Assembly (NCBI GenBank): GCA_003024985.2 | Contig: PXIH01S0010744.1 | Direction: 5' to 3' (one strand) | From: Euperipatoides rowelli | Lineage: Eukaryota > Onychophora > Udeonychophora > Euonychophora > Peripatopsidae | Length of the DNA stretch: 17,953 nt | Shown here: positions 9,641 to 16,657 of the stretch, piece by piece | Numbering within the stretch: the stretch's first letter is position 1 | Layout: every line of letters starts with the position of its first letter | Made by a program: the position numbers and the translations under genes | The notes under the pieces: generated by a model | Databases searched by the model: none | Told to the model about the DNA's origin: nothing | The model's input: only the letters and a program-made list of their open reading frames with translations

Positions 9641-9775
9641 ATTCCATATTATAGGCTATATATTGTAGCGATTATGTGTTATTACTTTATTAAATAATAT
9701 AGTATTTTTCTGTAATAATATTTATTCAGTTATTTTCTGTTTACATTTGCTCGTGCGTTCTATAAGCTTTGTTTT

Positions 9776-9819
9776 CATCTGTGACGTGTTTACTCTAATT
9801 GGTAAATGCGTCACAGATG
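9776..9819 (+). repeat. 44-base inverted repeat in right structured repeat
   Basis: CATCTGTGACG pairs exactly with CGTCACAGATG (11 bp). The inner GTTTAC/GTAAAT extends the stem with wobble pairs, leaving an 8-base loop. It sits about 70 bases upstream of the TATA box, so it could be a dyad protein-binding site as well as a structure. Confidence 0.9.
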
Positions 9820-9887
9820 CTTCTAGATCTGGAATGCGCGAGCCAAGGATAATTTAGTAATTATACAATTTGTATTATATTGTCAAT

Positions 9888-9896
9888 TATAAAAGG
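9888..9896 (+). promoter_or_regulatory. TATA box of right structured repeat
   Basis: TATAAAAGG matches the pol II TATA consensus. The homologous position in the left copy reads TATAGAAGG on the minus strand (5192-5200). Conservation in place between copies, followed by AATAAA about 200 bases downstream, supports a real promoter of the repeat's own transcription unit. Confidence 0.6.
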
Positions 9897-10020
9897 CTGC
9901 TCCTTTAGCGCAATATTGTCTTTACCTTAGGGAGTGCCTACCGTCACCATTAGACGACAAGCAACTCACTGACGTGTCCATTCCTGGGAATTATGTACTG
10001 TATGTTTTTATTTTAGTTCT

Positions 10021-10057
10021 AGTATGCCGGTTAGCAAGTTGGCTAGCCGGTAATACT
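10021..10057 (+). repeat. Conserved hairpin in right structured repeat
   Basis: CCGGTTAGC pairs with GCTAGCCGG around AAGTTG, with an outer AGTAT/ATACT stem. It lies between the TATA box and AATAAA, so it would be in the transcribed (R-like) part. Its partner is at 5034-5070. Confidence 0.88.
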
Positions 10058-10086
10058 TATGATTGCAAACAGTTATTTATCCGGAT

Positions 10087-10092
10087 AATAAA
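10087..10092 (+). promoter_or_regulatory. AATAAA polyadenylation signal in right structured repeat
   Basis: AATAAA lies 199 bases after the TATA box. The left copy has AATAAA on the minus strand at 5000-4995, about 200 bases after its TATA-like box. The equal spacing argues that both signals belong to the repeat. Confidence 0.5.
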
Positions 10093-10203
10093 TATAGTTT
10101 ATTTACAACATGATAAGCCATCTTGGTTTCTAGTTTTATTTCATTACCAATCACAGCACAGTCTCGCCACACTCTTTTCCACCATTGTTTTACTGTAGCG
10201 GTT

Positions 10204-10528
10204 TGGTGCAACAATAGAAAAGTAGAAATAACAGCTGGGAAATAAGAAACCCCAAATTGATGACTTGTTTTTAACCAATTTGTTGGCATAACTCTCCAGA
10301 CAACTATAATTGAAATGTAGCGCCAGATGTAGCATCATTGGCTGCCTGGTAATAGACTCCTGTTCAAGTCTTTTTTCTTTTCCAGTTCTAATCTAATAAC
10401 GGTTTTGTGTTATTTATATCTAGAAGTTACTTCTAACTTTGTTTGCTTTTGGTTTAGTTATTTACTAACCCAAACTATTGCATTGTTTTGTTCAAACACT
10501 CATGGAGGATTAAGCAGGATTTATAAAC
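10204..10528. other. Unassigned stretch before LINE B
   Basis: No coding motif. It may be the 5' UTR of LINE B, or the continuation of whatever the structured repeat belongs to. A weak tRNA-like B box (GTTCAAGTC near 10364) is followed by a T run, but no matching A box at proper spacing is present. Confidence 0.4.
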
Positions 10529-10795
10529 ATGTGTTTTCCCTTAACTGGCGCTTCATCACGTCTCAAAGTAATAAGATATACTGCCAAGGATTTAAAAGTA
10601 TTTAGATTTGCAAGAAGAAGCAATACTATTTCACCGTATACTGTGTTCTTACTGAAAAAATTTGAAATATTTAAGACTTTTGACCCAAAAAGAGGAAAGA
10701 GAGCGGGGAAAAACTTGTATAGACTCACCAATTGTCAAATCAACATTATTAACTACCAAGTCCAGACAAGGATTAAAAAAAAATGCTTTGATTAA
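10529..10795 (+). pseudogene. LINE B ORF2 N-terminal region
   Basis: ATG at 10529 opens 88 codons containing RYTAKDLKVFRF, a run of hydrophobic and basic residues, then FDPKRGKRAGK. CR1/L2-group ORF2 proteins often begin with a Y-T-x-x-x-L-x-x-L-R helix and a K/R-R-G-K/R-R-x-G/R-K/R basic motif before the endonuclease. Element D has the matching CNPKRGSERTTRK. The frame stops at 10793-10795 and the endonuclease resumes in another frame at 10863. Confidence 0.75.
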
Positions 10796-10862
10796 TTTAA
10801 ATAATTTGATTAAAATCAAACCGATTATGGTAGATTATCAATTTCCATAGTTTCTTTATATT

Positions 10863-11554
10863 AACACGAGATCATTCTATAACAAATTTGACGAGATACT
10901 GGCTTACGTTTGTTTGGAAAAACCTCAGGTACTGGTCTTCACAGAGACTTGGATTAAACAATTAGATCTGCTGGCATTTGAGATTCAAGGATACACATCC
11001 TTTCATTATGCTAGAAGCGGTAATGTTAAGTTGTGCGGAGGGGGCGTTTTGATTTATGTCGACTCAAATATATGTTATGTCAGCTGACATTTCTGTTTCT
11101 GGCTCAATTGAAGCGGTTTTTTGTTATTATCAAACCTAACTATCTACCCAGGTCTATTCCTTGGATTACTGTTATTGACATATACCCACCCCCCTAATAA
11201 TTGTGATGCTGTATTATGATTGATTACATGTCTACTAAAATTGATGATTTGCTTACTACCAAGTCTAAGGCTTGTATATTTATTCTTGGTGACTTCAATG
11301 GTATTAGGAATTTTAAGCAGATTGTTCTTAACCCTACGAGGAAAAATAGTATACGGTACTTGATAAGTGCTTTTTATCAAGATAGTGTTGATTATAAATC
11401 AACTGTATCTGATCCAGTAGCCTCTTCGGATCATAATCTGGTGATTTTCTCAGCGAATCAGTCCTTTATTGTTGAAAATTATAATAATAACGTTTTAAGC
11501 AAATTAATTTTCACCCAAAAAATAACCTATGTTTTCTTTCTTTTGATAGATTGA
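10863..11554 (+). pseudogene. LINE B ORF2 endonuclease, frameshifted
   Basis: Frame 3 from 10863 gives NTRSFYNKFDEI (Asn of the first motif), VLVFTETWI (catalytic-type Glu codon 10944-10946) and CGGGVLIYV, then a stop. A different frame covers the NYLPRSIPW block, and frame 2 from 11216 gives ILGDFN (GDFN at 11288-11299), a PTR block and SSDHNLVIF (SDH at 11426-11434). All four catalytic-type motifs survive, but the protein is broken by at least two frameshifts and stops. Only about 11 residues separate GDFN from PTR, a short loop also seen in element D and not in A. Confidence 0.88.
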
Positions 11555-12108
11555 TATCGTTTTTTTATTGATCATGTATTTATAACATTCGAGATGTTAA
11601 TTGTGCAGCGGTGTTGTTTAATAAAATTATTAAGTCACTTTATGAATCAACATTTCCTGAAAAAATAAAAAGAATAAATAAAAATAACCACTGCTGGGTT
11701 ACTTATGAATTAAGAGACTTGGTTAAAAATAAGCATATAAAGAAAAAGACTCTAAAAAGCATCATCCATTTTTCTAGGGAAATTAAGTATTGTGTTAAAA
11801 AGGCTAAGGTAAAAGAATTTATTAAAAATATGAAAAATATTCAAAAGAATTCAAAAGACTACTACTGTGTAGTAAATAATACTGCAGGTATATTTATTGA
11901 TCATAAAGCTATTGGTTTTCCTGGAATGTCTCAAGATCAGAAAACATGTGATATTTTTTCTCACTTTAAAAAATTAGCAAACTATATCCCATCATTAAAC
12001 ATAGATCTTTCATTGTATGACTTGAAGGAAGAATCTATTCCACATGTAGATATTTTCTGGATTATGAAGCAAATAGCAATTGGCAAAAATATCTCCCTCT
12101 ACTGCTAA
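11555..12108 (+). pseudogene. LINE B ORF2 endonuclease-RT linker
   Basis: The open frame 11611-12108 is rich in Lys and Ile with HCWVTYELRDLVKNK (the W-x-T-x-x-L-R-x-L-x-x-x-K block), then YYCVVNNTAGIF and FSHFKKLANYIPS. This is the connector between endonuclease and RT in CR1/L2 ORF2, where a helix with a basic face leads into the D-x-x-x-A-x-x-F-N-x-Y/H-F segment. It ends where RT block 0 begins in the overlapping frame at 12080. Confidence 0.75.
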
Positions 12109-13580
12109 TGGTATACCAAACTTCTTGTTAAAGGAATTCTCTGTAGAGATCTGCGAACCAATTACGTACATCATTAACTTGTCATTGGATCATTTATTCC
12201 CAGACTGTTGGAAAGAATCATTATTAATCCCTATTCCAAAAAAAAAAATCCTATTAATCCTACTGACATTAGACCCATATCTATACTCCCATCGATAGCC
12301 AAAATATGTGAACGGCATATTTTCAACTTTATTCTTCCAAAACTCCTTCCATCATTAGATTAGATCTTGCAGGAAGAGCTCCAAATTGGTTAGCGTCTAA
12401 CTTACCTAAATTTATATATTGATCGTGTCCTTAGAGCTCTTGATGAGTCACAGAAAGCTATTTCTATAATCACAGACTTTAGTAAGGCATTTAATTGTAT
12501 TGACCATAACTGTTTCAAGAATACCATTGCAATATGAACATATCATAAACTTGTTTAAATGGTTTGCATCTTACCTGAATGACAACACAATGTTTTAAAT
12601 CCCCAACGGAGTTGTTGAGTTTCAACTATTCTAATGGTGTTCCCCAGGGTTCAGTCTTGGGTGGATTGACTTTCATCATCACAACTAATAATGTGGCATT
12701 AAAAATATTCAAGACCATTATAAATGTGTTGATGATATAACTGCAGTTGCTGTAGCATCAGGTGATACGTTGAATACAACCACGCAACATTATGTTGATA
12801 ACATTGGTAAGGATTCTAAAACCAGTGGCATTGTAATCAACCCTAATAAATATTGTGTAATATTACATGACTTTTCTCGATCTAGAATTAACTTAAATAT
12901 TAACTTTGAAAACACCCCATTAAAAGTTCTAGACGAATGTAAAATTCTTGGTCTAACAGTTCAGGCCAACCTTAAGTGAAATTCACATATCTGCAATATC
13001 ATCGCCAAATCTTATTCAAAATTTTTTGTACTATACAAAATGAAAAGATCAAAAATTGACATTGGATCCCTTGTTCACATCTATGTTACCTTTATTAGAC
13101 TCTGTCTAGAATATTGTTCCCCAATTTGGTCTAGTGCAATTTCAACGGATCAATCTTATATTGTGGGTAAAGAATTACATTACAGCGATGCCTTAAAACT
13201 CTTAAATCTACCCACCCTTCATGAACATAGATGTAATTTAATTAGGAAATATGCTGATTCTTTTTTTTTTAAATGTATCCTCAACTATTACCTCAAAAAA
13301 TTAATAAATATAATACCAGAAACTCTGAAAAGATCTTTAGGAGTTATATTAGAACTAAAAGATATGAGTCATCCACATTACCCAATATGATTAAACTAAT
13401 CAATAAATTTTAACATAAGCTAATCCTAATTCTATTTCAGTTTTTGTTAATGGTCTCTATATCCTTTAATGGGCATAGAGTCCTTATATTAATTTATCTC
13501 TACTGTAATATAACAAAGAATGGAAAAAGTAGTCCATCGAAGATGCGTAAAGATAAAGACCTACCATGCACTAACTCACC
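12080..13580 (+). pseudogene. LINE B ORF2 reverse transcriptase and C-terminus, degraded
   Basis: RT blocks appear in changing frames: NGIPNFLLKEF with ESLLIPIPKKK (12080-12260), IITDFSKAFNCIDH (from 12466), NGVPQGSVLGG (from 12633), VDD at 12728-12736 preceded by Cys where Tyr/Phe is usual, INPNKYCVI, then LK, stop, NSHI (TGA at 12977 where Trp is expected), and a thumb with RLCLEYCSPIWS (13040-13390). After 13330 a shifted frame reads FRSYIRTKRYESSTLPN, the usual C-terminal segment. An intact RT would make cDNA at the nicked target. The end near 13580 is approximate. Confidence 0.85.
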
Positions 13581-13696
13581 TGTATATGTTCTGTAGTAAC
13601 CTGGATATTTCCTACACTCAACTATCGAAAAAAATGAGAAGAAAAATCTTTACTTAGGAATAAGGCAAAAAAAAAAAAAGAAAGAAAAATAAATAA

Positions 13697-14099
13697 TGGT
13701 AATATGAAGCTCTCTAAAGCAGTGAGCTTTGATAAAGTTATGAATATTTAATGGAAATAGCGGTCATTGTTATACAGTATATGAAGAACAGCACAATACA
13801 AATTGTATTGACTATAGTTTACTATTTAAGTGAATATCTGAAATATTGAGAAAAAGAAAAGATCAATCATCATATAATGTAGTATCCTAAGTTAATTGTG
13901 AATTGAAAATAAATGAAGAAAAGAAAGATGTTTACTTTTTACTGTCAAAATATTCTCCTGTCAGTTGAACATTCCCTATCAAAGATGTCAGCATTACTCT
14001 AATCACCAGATAAACTTTTGCTAGTTATATGATTTGCCATAATCAGAGATAACATTACGAGTGAGCAAAAGTATATACAACAGCTACTCATTGCGAAGT
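13697..14099. other. AT-rich stretch between LINE B and LINE D
   Basis: No motif on either strand. The right part may be 5' UTR of element D, whose 5' end I cannot place. Confidence 0.45.
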
Positions 14100-14559
14100 A
14101 TGATAATAGCATCATCTCAGGAACTAATCCTGGACCTATTACTATCTGTTGTTACTCATGCAAGGTGGGTCTTTGAGATGGAGATAAAGATGTGGTGGCC
14201 TGTAGTGCTTGCAAGATATGGTTTCACAAAAACTGTATTACTTTGAAAACCTTGACTGACTCACAATTTAAAGCGATAAAGAGATGATTCTGTGTTGAAT
14301 GTGTTGTGTTATTAGATAATCAGTTGTCTATAAAGGATATCACTAGCGGAGTTGCTGATCTGAAACAACGGTTAGAAGACTTGGACTCGAAATTTAATAT
14401 TCATGAAAATATTATTACAAAATTGGAAACAAACTTGTCTGCTGTCGATCACCATTTGAAATTTTTCGAAAATAAGGATTTATTCTGTGATGCTGAACTG
14501 TCTGATAAAGTTGTCTTAGTGTCTGGATCTTATACCTACTGATCTTAAGAATTTCTAGC
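14100..14559 (+). pseudogene. LINE D ORF1, 5' part: PHD finger and coiled coil
   Basis: In frame 2 a full C4HC3 PHD-type finger is visible: Cys codons at 14150, 14159, 14201, 14210, His at 14225, Cys at 14234, 14291 and 14300. Spacing is C-x2-C, 13 residues, C-x2-C-x4-H-x2-C, 18 residues, C-x2-C. The WFH around the His is typical. Two in-frame TGA stops interrupt it (14174 and 14285), the second exactly where the finger's conserved Trp precedes F-C. A coiled coil follows with heptad-spaced I/L/V (IKDITSGVADLKQRL, then DSKFNIHENIITKLE). PHD fingers occur in ORF1 of some CR1-like LINEs. Their ligand in these proteins is not established. The start codon is not determinable. Confidence 0.82.
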
Positions 14560-14582
14560 TTGGAAAAACTTAGTATTACTAA

Positions 14583-15476
14583 GGCAGTGTACTGGCAGCA
14601 CCTTTATTTAACTTATATATGATTGACATTGCTAAAACATTTAAAGAAAATATCCTGCTCTATGTAGATGATGTAAAAATAGTAATGGGTGTAAAAAATG
14701 ATATTGATGCCAAACATTTACAAAAAATGCTAAATAAATTGGTAATCATATGTCAAACTGAAAAAAACCTTCATAGTCCATTATAATAAAAAACAATCTA
14801 AAAAAAGGACTTTTTTATAGCAGACAGGATAATTAAATCGGCAGATTATATAAAGGATTTAGGAGTCAAATATGACAATAAATTGAAATTCGATATAATC
14901 ATTTCTATGATGTTGATTTAAAAATGAAAAGGTCCTTTGGATTTGCCAAAAACAATATTAAAAACATGAGTATAAAAACATTTGAAACTATTTACTGCTA
15001 TTATATCCAACAATTAATTGACCATGCTATTATATCCAACAATTAATTGACCATGGTTCTAATTCCATATTTATTAAAAACTACAAATCTATAAACAAAT
15101 TAGACAAAACTTTCAGAAAGTTTACAAAAAACATAAAAGGTCTAAAAAATAAAACATATAAAGAAAGAATATCAAAGATTAACTTGCTAAGACCGAGTCT
15201 AAGAATTTTAAGGAATGATCTTTGTCTTTAGGGAGGTGGTTTAAAGGGAAATATTAATAACTTCTTTATCATAAATGACAGAACCAGCATTAGATCACAC
15301 AAATACTATTTAAAGATACCTTATAGCAAAAATATGTTGTTTTTGAGATCAATCTTTAGAAGGGAAATGAGAATTTGGAATAAACTACCAGAGGTTTCTT
15401 TGACGCAGGCAAAACTAATTTTGGGAGGGAACTGGACATATATTTGAGGGAAAATCAGGATGATATACTGGATTAG
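14583..15476 (+). pseudogene. LINE C2 ORF2 C-terminal half (RT palm to end)
   Basis: Blocks in order: GSVLAAPLFNLYMIDI, ILLYVDDVKIVM (YVDD at 14661-14672), after frame changes ADYIKDLGVKYDNKLKFD, a thumb segment ERISKINLLRPSLRILRNDL, then IWNKLPEV and finally FGRELDIYLRENQDDILD with TAG at 15474-15476. This is the last half of a CR1-group ORF2. An exact 29-bp tandem duplication at 14997-15054 shifts the frame, and there are several other frameshifts and stops. YVDD is intact but the protein could not be made. Confidence 0.87.
14997..15054 (+). repeat. Perfect 29-bp tandem duplication
   Basis: Two identical adjacent copies of a 29-base unit beginning GCTATTATATCC (14997-15025 and 15026-15054) lie in the LINE C2 thumb region. 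Because 29 is not a multiple of three, the second copy puts the IQQLIDH reading out of frame. The absence of any difference between copies means the event is recent or is an assembly artefact. Confidence 0.95.
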
Positions 15477-15776
15477 CTACATACGATTTGAAATGGGAAG
15501 AGCTGAGAAGAGGATTATGAGGGATCAATTGATGGATAGGATCCTTGGTAATCTATGTATATGATATAGAATTATATTATGTAACTTTATTTTCTTTTTT
15601 AGTTTAGATTTTAATCACTGTATTTGGTTATTGTTTAGTATTGTAAAGTACACTATGTGTGCTGTATTTGTATCTATTTATTCTCTTTATGGATGTTTTT
15701 AACTGTATTTTATTTACTGTATAGACTAACTGAAGTCTAAACCTTTGATAATAAAAATAAATAAATAAAATAAAAA
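15477..15776 (+). other. LINE C2 3' untranslated region and simple-repeat tail
   Basis: AT-rich sequence follows the stop, ending in TAATAAAAATAAATAAATAA and further A-rich repeats to 15776. AATA-type simple repeats at the 3' terminus are usual for CR1-group elements and mark the insertion junction with LINE D ORF1. Confidence 0.7.
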
Positions 15777-16406
15777 CACTGATGTTGCTTTTAGAGCTTC
15801 TGATATTGATCTTGCTACTAAAATCAAAACTACTGTTGATAACTACTTGTTTGACTCGGAAGATTCTGTAAAAAGAACTAAGAATCTGCTGATTTTTGGT
15901 TTGCCTAGTGCTATATTGGGGGATATTGGATGTGTCAGTGATGAAGAATTTATAAATAATATGTTCAATGGGTTAAAGATGGATCAGATATCAGATGAAG
16001 TGTGTTTCAGCAGAATGAAGAGTAAGAATAAAGAAAAAATCACACCTATTATAATTTCATTCAAGTCACCTAATATTGAATGGAAAATTTTCTCTCTGAG
16101 GCATGAAATTATTAAAGTTATGAATCTGAAGGATCTTGGAATTCTCTTCTCTCCGGATAAGTCTAGCACGAGAGAGAGTTTTAGAAAACTTAAATTAGAT
16201 CTTGCTAAAGAAAGATCTAATGATAAAGATGTTTTAATATTTAAAAACAAAATTATGCCTTGATTTAGTAGGGTAAAGCCTTATATGAAAAATAGTGAAA
16301 TAATTAATACTGAGATTGAAAAAGTTATGCTACTGATGTCTTGATAGATAATGTTGGTTCTGCCACTGCTGACATATCTGAGGGTCCTATAAGTGGTAAA
16401 ATGTGA
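15777..16406 (+). pseudogene. LINE D ORF1, 3' part: RNA-binding-type domain
   Basis: Frame 1 is open from the insertion junction: FRASDIDLATKIK, then RTKNLLIFGLP (beta strand of an RRM-like fold), VCFSRMKSKNKEKITPIIIS, LRHEIIKVMNLKDLGILFSP, and RKLKLDLAKER. The order N-L-x-I-F-G-(L/V)-P, a basic R-M/L-G/K motif, P-x-I/L-x-(V/I)-x-F and a K/R-x-L-x-x-E/D-L-x-x-R helix is that of LINE ORF1 RNA-binding domains. A TGA at 16261-16263 lies where Trp seems expected (MP, stop, FSRVKP). A frame change near 16325 leads to a further open stretch ending in TGA at 16404-16406, which I take as the real C-terminus. Confidence 0.8.
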
Positions 16407-16657
16407 TTGTGTGAACAAAAAATGGCGGATGTACTTGGCGTTCTAAACTGCCCGTAACAATTTTGTACTAACTGTTATTTATTAGTTTTTTTCCTTCGTA
16501 ATATATAGTTGATATTTTGGAGCATTAGGCTACTAACCATTTTAATGTTAAAATATTAACAAAACCTGAATCTGTATATGAATTTGACATATTTGTATAA
16601 TTTTTTCTTTCTTCATTAACAAACTAACGAATAACGTTAATTGATCCTAATTGCGAA
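16407..16657 (+). other. LINE D inter-ORF spacer
   Basis: About 250 AT-rich bases lie between ORF1 and ORF2. A YY1-like AAAAAATGGCGGAT at 16417-16430 repeats exactly the 14-mer at 5713-5726. No other element is seen. Confidence 0.55.

Larger units (their letters stand above)
6163..9645 (-). mobile_element. 5'-truncated L1/Tx1-group LINE, minus strand
   Basis: Minus-strand coding motifs run from 9640 to 7710: an RPIT block, a YADD catalytic motif, the post-RT region, and a C-terminal CCHC zinc motif, followed by a long 3' UTR. The C-terminal C-x2-C-x8-H-x4-C after the RT is typical of the L1/Tx1 group and absent from the CR1-like LINEs elsewhere in this window. The 5' part (ORF1, endonuclease, start of RT) is missing, the usual result of incomplete target-primed reverse transcription. 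Base composition is visibly richer in G+C than the flanks from about 6300 to 9600. The 3' end is tentatively at the T run 6163-6172 (A run on the minus strand). No target-site duplication was found. Confidence 0.8.
9655..10203 (+). repeat. Structured LTR-like repeat, right copy (plus orientation)
   Basis: This is the better preserved partner of 4914-5400, in the opposite orientation. In order on the plus strand: a 44-base perfect-stem inverted repeat (9776-9819), TATAAAAGG (9888-9896), a region with inverted repeats near 9930-9975, a hairpin (10021-10057), AATAAA (10087-10092), then a TAGCGGTTTGGTGC stretch ending about 10203. The signal order and the roughly 200-base TATA-to-AATAAA spacing resemble an LTR with a pol II promoter and polyadenylation site. 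TGTAGCG occurs at both 9664-9670 and 10194-10200; whether this is a target duplication or chance is open. The TTTGGTGC just after could be a tRNA primer-binding site, but no gag or pol follows. The repeat begins almost exactly where the Tx1 LINE stops. Confidence 0.75.
10529..13696 (+). mobile_element. LINE B: CR1/L2-like retrotransposon, ORF2 only
   Basis: This copy has an ORF2 N-terminal region, endonuclease, linker, reverse transcriptase and C-terminal part in the expected order, followed by an A-rich tail (13 A at 13667-13679, then GAAAG and AATAAATAA to about 13696). No ORF1 is seen upstream, so it is probably 5'-truncated near the start of ORF2. It belongs to the same family as element D: the N-terminus and several endonuclease blocks match (NYLPRSIPW here, NYLPRNIPW in D; SDHNLV here, SDHNLI in D). 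Stops and frameshifts throughout make it non-functional. Confidence 0.85.
14560..15776 (+). mobile_element. LINE C2: 5'-truncated CR1-like LINE inserted in LINE D ORF1
   Basis: It starts within the RT (GSVLAAPLFN at 14583) and ends with a 3' UTR and a simple-repeat tail of AATA type at 15749-15776. ORF1 of element D resumes in a clean frame directly afterwards. It is thus a 5'-truncated insertion on the same strand, younger than D ORF1. The 5' junction lies between about 14540 and 14583. No target-site duplication could be fixed. Confidence 0.82.

Noticed and set aside
10077-10338. Minus-strand frames in the right structured repeat as coding
   Set aside because: The left copy does not preserve the frame, and the translation has no motif.
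10283-10380. tRNA-derived SINE (A box-like TGGCATAACTC, B box-like GTTCAAGTC, then T run)
   Set aside because: The A box has mismatches, the spacing is too large for a tRNA, and no cloverleaf forms.
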